Of a stretch of DNA of 6,640 nucleotides, positions 1-5,620 are shown piece by piece (position 1 is the stretch's first letter; the number at the start of each line of letters is the position of its first letter). The notes below the pieces were generated by a model. That model was not told the DNA's origin. It made no database searches and was given only the letters and a program-made list of their open reading frames with translations. Origin of the DNA: a bacterium (GTDB lineage Bacteria > Patescibacteriota > Minisyncoccia > Moranbacterales > DUUL01); assembly GCA_030626045.1 (NCBI GenBank), contig DAOUPS010000047.1, positions 1-6,640 of the forward strand, in the 5' to 3' direction. The translations under genes and the position numbers were made by a program.

Positions 1-380
1 CCGGGCCTGGAGGACAAAGCGTTAATACGACAAACAGCGCGGTGCGCATTACTCACGTTCCCACCAATCTTGTCGTTACCTGCCAAGATGAAAAGTCTCA
101 GCATAAAAATAAAGATAAGGCGCTAAAAGTGCTTCGTTCGCGATTACTGGCATTAAAAGAAGATAAAGAGCAAGAAAAGCAAGGGGTCCAAAGAAAAAGT
201 CAGATTGGAACAGGAGACAGAAGTGAAAAAATACGAACTTATAATTATCCTCAAGACCGGATCACAGATCACAGGATCAAGCAGAGCTGGTCGAATATTG
301 AAAATATTTTGGATGGTAATGTCAGCATTATAATAGAAAAGCTGGTCACGGAAGACCAAAAACGCATGCTGCAACAGTAA
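1..380 (+). CDS. prfA: Peptide chain release factor 1, C-terminal part (5' truncated by window)
   Basis: RF1 recognises UAA and UAG in the ribosomal A site and triggers hydrolysis of peptidyl-tRNA. The reading frame is already open at base 3, so the gene begins before the window. The catalytic GGQ tripeptide is encoded at 9-17 within GPGGQSVNTTNSAVRITH. It is followed by the conserved CQDEKSQHKNKDKAL segment and by GTGDRSEKIRTYNYPQDRITDHRI. This last stretch, together with the TT after GGQxVN, marks the protein as RF1 rather than RF2. The visible part is about 125 residues, roughly the last third of a normal RF1. The GTG at 42 is an internal valine codon, not a start. The TAA stop overlaps the prmC start by one base (TAATG), so the two are probably translationally coupled. 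Identification is very secure. Confidence 0.97.
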   Translation, partial: GPGGQSVNTTNSAVRITHVPTNLVVTCQDEKSQHKNKDKALKVLRSRLLALKEDKEQEKQGVQRKSQIGTGDRSEKIRTYNYPQDRITDHRIKQSWSNIENILDGNVSIIIEKLVTEDQKRMLQQ

Positions 381-1264
381 TGAATACGAAAGAGGCATTA
401 AGAAAAGCCAAAAGTGCGCTTGCAAAAACCGGCCTAAAAGAATATTATCTTGATGCCTTAGTGCTGCTTTCCCACGCAACCAATAAATCAAAAGAATATC
501 TTCTTGCCCATCCTGAATTTAAATTGTCACCAGATCAAAAAGCTATCTTCTTGCGTTCGGTTAACCAAAGAAAAAAGAAAGCGCCTGTTGCCTATATTAC
601 TGGCAATAAGGAGTTTTTTGGCATTAATCTTTCAGTAAATAAGCATGTTCTAATTCCCCGTCCGGAAACTGAAATGCTGGTCGAAAAAGGAATTGAGCTG
701 GCGTCCAAACATGCACATTCTACTGTTGTCGATATGGGAACAGGTTCGGGGTGTGTGATCATTTCTATTGCACGCGCACTAAAAAATCAATCACAATTGA
801 ATAATTACAAACTTTTTGGAATTGATATTTCACTTGAAGCGCTTAAAACAGCACGACAAAATTCCAGAAAAAGCGGTCTTGAAAATGATATTATTTTCCT
901 TAAAGGAAACTTATTAAGATCTTTTTTTGAGCAGCAAAAGGACCTTATTGGCAAACCGCTTATTATTCTTGCCAACCTTCCTTATCTATCAGCTGGTCTC
1001 TATCAAAAATTGCCTCAAGGCATCAGTTATTACGAGCCAAAAACCGCTTTGGTCGGCCATGGAGATGACGGATTGGATCTCTATCGCCGCTTCTTTGCGC
1101 AAATACGCGATTTCCGGCAAAGCAACATTTCCATTTGCTTTGAATTCTCTCCAGAGCAAAAAGAGAGATTGGAAAAAATAATCAATAATAAGATTCCTTT
1201 CGCGCAAACATCTTTCCAAAAGGATCTTTCCGGCCGCTGGAGAATTGGCACTGTTTTATTTTAG
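380..1264 (+). CDS. prmC: PrmC/HemK: release factor glutamine N5-methyltransferase
   Basis: This 294-residue protein methylates the GGQ glutamine of release factors using S-adenosylmethionine, and it lies directly behind its substrate gene prfA as in many bacteria. A helical N-terminal domain (about residues 1-85, with PVAYITGNKEFFG at 69-81) is followed by a Rossmann-type methyltransferase domain. PRPETE lies at 93-98, the SAM-binding DMGTGSG at 118-124 and the acidic FGIDIS at 146-151. The active-site motif is NLPY (199-202, bases 974-985) instead of the canonical NPPY; the asparagine, second proline and tyrosine are kept. Downstream, YYEPKTALVGHGDDGLDLYRRF is typical of PrmC. Length matches the family (E. 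coli about 277). The ATG at 380 overlaps the prfA stop and has no Shine-Dalgarno sequence, consistent with coupling. It ends in TAG. Confidence 0.95.
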   Translation: MNTKEALRKAKSALAKTGLKEYYLDALVLLSHATNKSKEYLLAHPEFKLSPDQKAIFLRSVNQRKKKAPVAYITGNKEFFGINLSVNKHVLIPRPETEMLVEKGIELASKHAHSTVVDMGTGSGCVIISIARALKNQSQLNNYKLFGIDISLEALKTARQNSRKSGLENDIIFLKGNLLRSFFEQQKDLIGKPLIILANLPYLSAGLYQKLPQGISYYEPKTALVGHGDDGLDLYRRFFAQIRDFRQSNISICFEFSPEQKERLEKIINNKIPFAQTSFQKDLSGRWRIGTVLF

Positions 1265-1275
1265 TTGCCATACCA

Positions 1276-1312
1276 CTTTATCCGGCCATCACACTATGAT
1301 ATAATCAGATCA
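1276..1312 (+). promoter_or_regulatory. Predicted extended -10 promoter for the ABC transporter pair
   Basis: TATAAT at 1300-1305 is preceded by TG one base upstream (TGATATAAT), which gives an extended -10 element. The matching -35 region (CTTTAT or TTTATC around 1276-1282) is weak, which extended -10 promoters tolerate. The expected transcription start near 1312 lies about 40 bases before the ATG at 1352. This is the only gap between prmC and the ABC genes and has no terminator-like hairpin, so some read-through from prfA-prmC is possible. Confidence 0.5.
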
Positions 1313-1351
1313 AGTGCCGGTCCTATGATATGTTCATGTTCAGCCAAAACT

Positions 1352-2674
1352 ATGCTTAATAAAACTAAAAAACCGCAAATAATCCTGGAAAATGTAAGTG
1401 TTGTGTATAACCAGGGACAGTCCAATGAAGTTCGGTCTCTCGAAAATGCCAACTTGAAACTTTACCCTCAGGAATATGTCATCATTTTTGGTCCGTCAGG
1501 GTGCGGTAAGTCGACCTTGCTCTATTCTATCGCGGGTTTGCAAAAACCGACACAGGGAAAAGTAACCATTGAGAGCAGTGAAATCTATGCTCTTAATAAG
1601 AAAGATATGGTTGTGTTTCACAGAAAAAAGATTGGCTTGATATTTCAGGCGTTTTATCTTATCGCGTCTCTTGACGTAATGGATAATATTTGCCTTCCAA
1701 AAACAGCTTCAGGAGAAAGCCTACGAAAACGTAAAAAATTTGCTAAAGTGCTTTTGGAGCGATTTGGCATACTGAACCAAGAGCGAAAAATGCCGGGTGA
1801 ATTGTCGGGAGGACAAAAACAACGCGTTTCCATCGCGCGTGCCCTTGCTAATGATCCTGACATTATTCTGGCCGATGAGCCAGTTGGTAATCTTGACTCG
1901 GTTTCTTCTCATAATGTGATGCAGATACTCGAAGAATTGAACAGAAAAGACAAAAAGACAATTATCCTTGTTACGCATGATCCAAGCCACCTAAAATACG
2001 GTGACAGAGTTATTTATCTCAAAGACGGAAAAATAATCAAAGAAGAAATTATCAAGAAGAAGCTTTCTGCGAAAGATGCAAAAATTCAGGAGATAAGTGT
2101 AGATGAAAAAATACCACAAGATCTTAAAATGCTTATACGCGCCTTTAGGGATCTGTCGTCATCACAAGCCAACGTCCTGCTCATTCCTTTTAAGGCTCAA
2201 CAATTATTCTCTCATATTCTTTTAACAAAGACTCATGAGCATATTGACCGAGCAAATAAAAATCTCGAGGAGCTCTTATTCGATCGTTGCTCGGCTGATG
2301 AATTCATTGAAAATCTTGATGCTGATCTGGAAGAAGGAGGTGCCGGATGGGACAGACGAATGGCAGAAAAATTCGCTATGCGCGCAGAAACAATTTTAAA
2401 ACAGGTCAAGCGGATCGATCTGATGAAACCGGAAGAATCATCTTCTGGCATTGTTTACTATCTAGCGAAAACCTTTGGGCTTAAGCTCACTAATAAGCAA
2501 ATTAGGCGGCTTAATGATCTTTTACTATTAAGGCTTAAAAATAGAATTTCCATTAAAGAAGTTCAAAAAGGAATTGATATTCCGTTTTCTGGCGGAGGCG
2601 TGGGACTCGACAAGCGAACATCAATGAAAATTGCCCAAGAAGTTGAAATACTGTTATTGCTAAATTATGGATAA
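1352..2674 (+). CDS. MacB/LolD-type ABC transporter ATPase with duplicated C-terminal extension
   Basis: With the ATG at 1352 the protein has 440 residues. The first 235 or so form an ABC ATPase of the MacB/LolD/FtsE class: Walker A GPSGCGKST at 47-55, Q-loop glutamine at 99, signature LSGGQKQR at 151-158, Walker B IILADEP at 171-177 and switch histidine at 209. The remaining 200 residues are not part of the usual domain, since such ATPases are normally about 220-250 residues long. This tail is helical and charged and holds two ungapped repeats, 297-349 and 383-435, centred on GGAGWDRR and GGVGLDKR. It probably energises the FtsX-like permease encoded nine bases downstream; the substrate is unknown. 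Start choice: 1352 lies about ten residues before the conserved LENVSVVY strand and downstream of the predicted promoter. An ATG at 1325 is possible, but the TTG at 1265 would precede the promoter. Identity as an ABC ATPase is secure; the exact system is not. Confidence 0.92.
   Translation: MLNKTKKPQIILENVSVVYNQGQSNEVRSLENANLKLYPQEYVIIFGPSGCGKSTLLYSIAGLQKPTQGKVTIESSEIYALNKKDMVVFHRKKIGLIFQAFYLIASLDVMDNICLPKTASGESLRKRKKFAKVLLERFGILNQERKMPGELSGGQKQRVSIARALANDPDIILADEPVGNLDSVSSHNVMQILEELNRKDKKTIILVTHDPSHLKYGDRVIYLKDGKIIKEEIIKKKLSAKDAKIQEISVDEKIPQDLKMLIRAFRDLSSSQANVLLIPFKAQQLFSHILLTKTHEHIDRANKNLEELLFDRCSADEFIENLDADLEEGGAGWDRRMAEKFAMRAETILKQVKRIDLMKPEESSSGIVYYLAKTFGLKLTNKQIRRLNDLLLLRLKNRISIKEVQKGIDIPFSGGGVGLDKRTSMKIAQEVEILLLLNYG
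2240..2656 (+). repeat. Internal protein duplication in the ABC ATPase tail
   Basis: Two 53-residue segments, encoded at 2240-2398 and 2498-2656, align without gaps at an 86-residue offset. By eye about 18 positions are identical. The shared pattern is IxRxN, LxxxL, RxS, E, D, then GGxGxDxR, K, A, E and L. The duplication is visible at protein level only, so it is old. No family name is recognised for this module. Confidence 0.75.
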
Positions 2675-2683
2675 TAATCTTTT

Positions 2684-3886
2684 ATGAGATTTCTGGATCT
2701 GTTTAAATTATCGACTCGAATGTTCAAAGCAAGAACATCAAGAACATTATTGACTGTTCTTGGTATGGGCATTGGCATATCGGCAATTTTATTTCTGGTT
2801 TCTTTGGGGTATGGCATCCAGAATGTCATATTGGAAAAAATTACCACATCAGATGCTCTTTTGTCTCTTGACGCGACACCGTCAAAGGAGCAAGAATTGA
2901 AAATTGACAATGCTTTTATCAGTGAGGTAGAGGCGATAAACAATGTTGTTGAAGTTAGTCCGGTGTCGCAAATTTCATCGCAAGTTCACTTTAATAATCT
3001 TATTTCAAATGTCACCACTGAAATTGTAAGACCGTCATTTTTCAGCCTTAGCGGCCTCGAGATCGATCGTGGAACCGTATTTGATAATAGCACCGAAAAT
3101 GGCATTGTGGTTTCTTCAGCGTTCGCAAAAATATTCAAGGAGGATCCTGAAAAAATTCTTCAAAAACAGGTTGGGCTTACCTTTATTTTTCCAAAAGAAA
3201 AAGAAAATTTAGTCGAAAATGAAACTGAAATGGTCTCTGTTGATAACCCCTTTACCGTCATTGGAATGATCGAACGAGAAGAACCTATCATATATGTTAA
3301 CATGGAAGACGTGGAAAAATATGCCGTAATTCCGTACTTCACCCGCCTGAAAGTAAAAGCCAAGAAAACAGACTACGTTGAGCAGCTGAGATCGGAGTTA
3401 AGTTCTCGGGGGCTATCAGTATCTTCTCTTTCAGATACTGTTGATCAAGCCAATAAGGTGTTCCGTGTGGTTCAGATCATTCTGGCTTTCTTTGGAATTA
3501 TCGCCCTTGTGGTAAGCGCTATTGGAATGTTCAATACAATGACTGTGACTTTACTTGAAAGAACGGAAGAAATCGGTATTATGAAGTCGATTGGGGTTTC
3601 AGAGAGAGATGTCTTGCTTATGTTCGTGTTTGAATCTTCGATTATGGGCTTCCTCGGAGGACTTTCGGGAATTATTATTGGTATAATAGGAAGCAAGTTT
3701 GTCAATTTTGGATTTAACATTTTAGCGCAAAGATTCGGAGGCGAAGCAGTCCAACTTTTCTATTCACCGCTATGGTTCATACTTTTGATAATAATAATTG
3801 GCGCTGTTGTCGGTTTTATTACAGGACTTGTTCCTGCGCGGCGGGCAAGTTCGATTAATCCGCTCGATGCACTCAGATATAAATAA
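2684..3886 (+). CDS. FtsX/MacB-like ABC transporter permease
   Basis: This is a 400-residue integral membrane protein with the MacB/FtsX topology. One N-terminal membrane segment (about 21-45) is followed by a large extracytoplasmic domain of about 215 residues (46-260) and three C-terminal membrane segments (about 261-285, 311-337 and 363-385). The motif ERTEEIGIMKSIGVSERDV at 292-310 and the C-terminal PARRASSINPLDALRYK are hallmarks of this family; they lie in the cytoplasmic loop and tail that contact the ATPase. Such pairs act as mechanotransmission systems that move lipoproteins, peptides or antibiotics, or control cell-wall enzymes; nothing here fixes the substrate. It lies nine bases behind its ATPase gene, so it is almost certainly cotranscribed. 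The ATG at 2684 has no Shine-Dalgarno sequence. It ends in TAA. Confidence 0.93.
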   Translation: MRFLDLFKLSTRMFKARTSRTLLTVLGMGIGISAILFLVSLGYGIQNVILEKITTSDALLSLDATPSKEQELKIDNAFISEVEAINNVVEVSPVSQISSQVHFNNLISNVTTEIVRPSFFSLSGLEIDRGTVFDNSTENGIVVSSAFAKIFKEDPEKILQKQVGLTFIFPKEKENLVENETEMVSVDNPFTVIGMIEREEPIIYVNMEDVEKYAVIPYFTRLKVKAKKTDYVEQLRSELSSRGLSVSSLSDTVDQANKVFRVVQIILAFFGIIALVVSAIGMFNTMTVTLLERTEEIGIMKSIGVSERDVLLMFVFESSIMGFLGGLSGIIIGIIGSKFVNFGFNILAQRFGGEAVQLFYSPLWFILLIIIIGAVVGFITGLVPARRASSINPLDALRYK

Positions 3887-3911
3887 CTCTTTCATATATC
3901 TTGTCGTTAAA

Positions 3912-3926
3912 AGAGATTTTATCTCT
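3912..3926 (+). other. Short hairpin between the permease gene and smpB
   Basis: AGAGAT and ATCTCT form a 6-bp stem with a TTT loop. It is not followed by a T-run, so it is a poor terminator candidate. It lies 34 bases before the smpB start. Confidence 0.3.
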
Positions 3927-3930
3927 GCGT

Positions 3931-3950
3931 TAGTTTGGAAACAGCCCCAT
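3931..3950 (+). repeat. Diverged third copy of the smpB-ssrA repeat
   Basis: TAGTTTGGAAACAGCCCCAT matches the copy at 4546-4565 at 17 of 20 positions in the same orientation. It lies just before smpB, so smpB sits between this copy and an inverted copy at its 3' end. Confidence 0.5.
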
Positions 3951-3959
3951 AAACAATAC

Positions 3960-4415
3960 ATGAAGATATTTGCAAAAAATCGCAGAGCTCGCTATGATTA
4001 TGATATCCTCAAAAAATATGAGGCGGGAATTGTGTTGAAAGGTTATGAAGTAAAATCAATAAAAACGGGGCACATATCATTAAAAGAATCGTATGTAACA
4101 GCGCTTGGCGGCGAACTTTTTTTGACAAATGCCACTATCCCGCTTTATAAATTTGCCGGGGACAAGTCTGCTTATGACGCAACAGCGCCGCGAAAACTGC
4201 TTTTACATAAAAAAGAAATCGCTTATTTAATTGGAAAACTAAAAACCAAGGGGTTGACATTAGTGCCACTTTCAATGTATAATAAAAAAGGAATGATTAA
4301 ACTCCTTTTTGCTTTAGCGAAGGGGAAAAGAAAATATGATAAGCGACAGACAATTAAGGAACGAGAGGACAAGATACAAACACAGCGATACTTGAAAGGA
4401 CTGTTCCCAAACTAG
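3960..4415 (+). CDS. smpB: SsrA-binding protein SmpB
   Basis: SmpB binds the tRNA-like domain of tmRNA and delivers it to stalled ribosomes for trans-translation. The protein has 151 residues, a normal length. It begins MKIFAKNRRARYDYDILKKYEAGIVLKGYEVKSIKTG, the typical SmpB N-terminus, continues through the OB-fold (GHISLKESYV, LTLVPLSMYNKKGMIKLLFALAKGK) and ends with the basic tail KRKYDKRQTIKERE that reaches into the decoding centre. The frame is open upstream to 3798, but homology starts only at the ATG at 3960, which I chose; no Shine-Dalgarno sequence precedes it. The last codons (GLFPN and TAG) lie inside a 20-bp inverted repeat, so the very C-terminus may have been acquired with that repeat. 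Its RNA partner ssrA begins 168 bases downstream. Confidence 0.96.
   Translation: MKIFAKNRRARYDYDILKKYEAGIVLKGYEVKSIKTGHISLKESYVTALGGELFLTNATIPLYKFAGDKSAYDATAPRKLLLHKKEIAYLIGKLKTKGLTLVPLSMYNKKGMIKLLFALAKGKRKYDKRQTIKEREDKIQTQRYLKGLFPN
4254..4283 (+). promoter_or_regulatory. Consensus sigma70-type promoter inside smpB
   Basis: A perfect TTGACA (4254-4259) and a perfect TATAAT (4278-4283) are separated by 18 bases. A start near 4290 would transcribe the end of smpB, the inverted-repeat element and ssrA. The same bases encode a conserved SmpB stretch (GLTLVPLSMYN), so the match may be fortuitous. Confidence 0.4.
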
Positions 4416-4562
4416 CTTCGTTAGCAAAAATTAGGAAATTTTATTCACAGCGACGAAATAAAATTTTTAGTTATGCATTAGCATAGGTAATAATTTTTTT
4501 TAAAGCTGTGAATCCCGCTTAGCGGGAACAATTTTTGGTAGGAGCTAGTTTGGGAACAGTCC
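4398..4562. repeat. 165-bp element bounded by perfect 20-bp inverted repeats
   Basis: GGACTGTTCCCAAACTAGCT at 4398-4417 is the exact reverse complement of 4543-4562. In RNA the pairing extends two bases inwards with one G-U pair. Nested inside are a 9-bp inverted repeat (ATTCACAGC at 4443-4451 with GCTGTGAAT at 4505-4513), an 8-bp A/T hairpin (4436-4443 with 4459-4466), a TATGC/GCATA hairpin (4472-4485) and a GC-rich hairpin (4513-4527). The core GGGAACAGTCCC can itself fold (GGGA/TCCC). The left arm covers the last five codons and stop of smpB. It resembles a small non-autonomous mobile element or REP-like unit. No target-site duplication is visible. Confidence 0.6.
4513..4536 (+). terminator. 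Probable intrinsic terminator of smpB
   Basis: TCCCGC (4513-4518) and GCGGGA (4522-4527) form a 6-bp GC-rich stem with a TTA loop. Four bases later comes a run of five T at 4532-4536. The stem is short and the T-run slightly displaced, so termination may be partial. It stands between smpB and ssrA. Confidence 0.45.
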
Positions 4563-4578
4563 CTTAGAGCAGTATTAG
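4550..4578 (+). promoter_or_regulatory. Possible weak promoter directly upstream of ssrA
   Basis: TTGGGA (4550-4555) and TATTAG (4573-4578) are 17 bases apart, and a start would fall almost exactly at the mature tmRNA 5' end (4584). Each hexamer matches only four of six consensus bases. The -35 lies inside the right arm of the inverted repeat. Confidence 0.25.
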
Positions 4579-4583
4579 TATTC

Positions 4584-4973
4584 GGGGGTGTTAGGATTCG
4601 ACGGATTAAGCGTTCTTTAACTCGCAAGCCAAGCTGTCACACCTTGTAAAACTATGGCACATGTTTAAGTGCAAACATTTTTTCAGAAGCAAAGAAGTCA
4701 CTTGCTAACGCATTTACACCTTCATTTGCTGCCGCTGTAGCATAATAAGACTATAGCCCGTCGGCCAGTTGACACTCGATATTCTGGTACCGGCGTCGTC
4801 ATCGAGTTGCAGCTATTGTATTTTCCCGTACTTTAGCACAAGTTGCACCCGGGAAAAAAGTAATGATGTATTTTGTTTGTTTTTAACATTATTCACTTAT
4901 TTCAAACAAACTATGCTTGTAGACAGTTATGGATCTCTCTATCTGGACATGGGTTCAACTCCCATCACCTCCA
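4584..4973 (+). ncRNA. ssrA: Transfer-messenger RNA (tmRNA)
   Basis: tmRNA rescues ribosomes stalled on broken mRNAs: it enters as alanyl-tRNA with SmpB and then serves as template for a degradation tag. The 5' end GGGGGTG followed by TTAGGATTCGACGG is the standard tmRNA start. It pairs with CACCTCC at 4966-4972 to form a 7-bp acceptor stem with one G-U pair, placed as in E. coli. The T arm is ATGGG-TTCAACT-CCCAT just before it. The tag frame starts at GCA 4671 and ends with double stops at 4743-4748. Between tag and 3' end are several helices compatible with pseudoknots, for example CTCGAT/ATCGAG around 4773-4807. After the discriminator A (4973) the sequence is CAA, so the CCA end is not encoded. 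The order is the normal one-piece form. About 390 bases long. Confidence 0.95.
4671..4748 (+). other. tmRNA tag-peptide reading frame
   Basis: The resume codon is GCA at 4671, in the context AAGT-GCA-AAC, as in other tmRNAs. The tag reads ANIFSEAKKSLANAF followed by TPSFAAAVA, 24 residues counting the first alanine, then TAA TAA. The hydrophobic AAAVA end is of the kind recognised by ClpXP-like proteases. The tag is longer than the 11 residues of E. coli. Confidence 0.85.
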
Positions 4974-5027
4974 CAAAATTCAGCTTTAACTATTAAGAGC
5001 TACCACAATTAAGAGACAGAGCTTTTT

Positions 5028-5048
5028 CGGTTCTAGAAATAAGAACCG
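5028..5048 (+). promoter_or_regulatory. infC leader hairpin
   Basis: CGGTTCT (5028-5034) and AGAACCG (5042-5048) form a perfect 7-bp stem with a 7-base loop. No T-run follows, so it is not a terminator for ssrA. It ends seven bases before the possible AUU start at 5056 and next to the only purine-rich GGCGAG in the leader, so it could influence IF3 translation. Confidence 0.45.
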
Positions 5049-5076
5049 GCGAGAAATTAAAAGTCGAATAAATGAA

Positions 5077-5556
5077 ATGATACGAATTTCACCGATACGG
5101 CTTATCGACGAAGATGGGGCGCAAGTCGGTGTTATTGAGACAAATAAGGCGTTTGAAATGGCGCAGGAAAGAGGACTTGATCTTGTTGAAATATCGCCAA
5201 ACGCAAAACCGCCGGTTTGTAAGATCATTGATTGGGGAAAATACCAGTATCAACAATCAAAAAAATATCAACAATCAAAAGGCAAGCAGAAAAAAACCAG
5301 TATTAAAGGCGTGCGCATTAGGCCTTCAACAGGAGAAAATGACCTTGCGTTCAAAGCGGATCAAGCAAAAAAATTTCTTGAAAAAGATTGTAAGGTAAAA
5401 ATAGAAATTATTATGCGCGGGCGCGAAAAGGCGTTTGCCGGCCAATCAAGAGAAAAGCTTAAAAAATTTATTGACAAAATAGATTTTCCCTATAAGATAG
5501 AGCAAGATACTAAAAGGCAATTTAATGGGTTTAATGCTGTTATTGCTCCAGATTAG
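5077..5556 (+). CDS. infC: Translation initiation factor IF-3
   Basis: IF3 binds the 30S subunit, prevents premature 50S joining and checks the start codon and initiator tRNA. From the ATG at 5077 it has 159 residues. The N-domain (1-56) carries SPIRLIDEDGAQVGVI and GLDLVEISPNAKPPVCKIIDWGKY; a lysine/glutamine-rich linker (57-75) contains a YQQSK tandem repeat; the C-domain (76-159) includes KVKIEIIMRGRE and ends FNGFNAVIAPD. 5077 is the first NTG codon in the frame and I use it as a conservative start. However, the in-frame codons upstream from ATT at 5056 read KSRINE, which continues the conserved IF3 N-terminus (RINEMIR), so a non-canonical AUU start, as in E. coli infC, is likely. It is first gene of the infC-rpmI-rplT operon and ends in TAG. 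Confidence 0.95.
   Translation: MIRISPIRLIDEDGAQVGVIETNKAFEMAQERGLDLVEISPNAKPPVCKIIDWGKYQYQQSKKYQQSKGKQKKTSIKGVRIRPSTGENDLAFKADQAKKFLEKDCKVKIEIIMRGREKAFAGQSREKLKKFIDKIDFPYKIEQDTKRQFNGFNAVIAPD
5248..5280 (+). repeat. Short tandem repeat in the infC linker
   Basis: TATCAACAATCAAAA occurs at 5248-5262 and again at 5266-5280, a period of 18 bases. It encodes YQQSK twice (residues 58-62 and 64-68) in the flexible linker between the IF3 domains. Confidence 0.8.
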
Positions 5557-5571
5557 ATAATTATATGACAT

Positions 5572-5611
5572 AATTCTAAACTTTTTGGTCTGTTTAAGAA
5601 GGTTTAGAATT
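5572..5611 (+). promoter_or_regulatory. Long hairpin immediately upstream of rpmI
   Basis: Bases 5572-5586 pair with 5597-5611 over 15 base pairs, including two G-U pairs, with a 10-base loop. Ten of the pairs (AATTCTAAAC with GTTTAGAATT) are perfect. A T-rich stretch (5611-5620) follows directly, and the rpmI ATG comes nine bases after the stem. It could be an attenuator or the site where L20 represses translation; the position is that of the L20 operator in E. coli. Confidence 0.6.
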
Positions 5612-5620
5612 TTTAATTTT

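Noticed and set aside
153..491. Minus-strand open frame over prfA-prmC
   Set aside because: It lies opposite two clearly coding genes; typical antisense shadow. The same holds for the other minus-strand frames in the window.
1265..1351. TTG-initiated N-terminal extension of the ABC ATPase
   Set aside because: It would start directly at the prmC stop, runs through an extended -10 promoter, and encodes residues unlike ABC ATPases.
3678..3686. TGGTATAAT extended -10 match inside the permease gene
   Set aside because: It encodes membrane-segment residues, has no useful -35, and no gene start lies at a fitting distance other than smpB.
3798..3959. Upstream extension of the smpB frame
   Set aside because: It overlaps the permease gene, and SmpB homology begins only at MKIFAKNRRARYDYD.
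4769..4996. Open frame of 75 codons over the 3' half of ssrA
   Set aside because: It lies in the structured part of tmRNA, runs through the T arm and acceptor stem, and has no protein-like composition.
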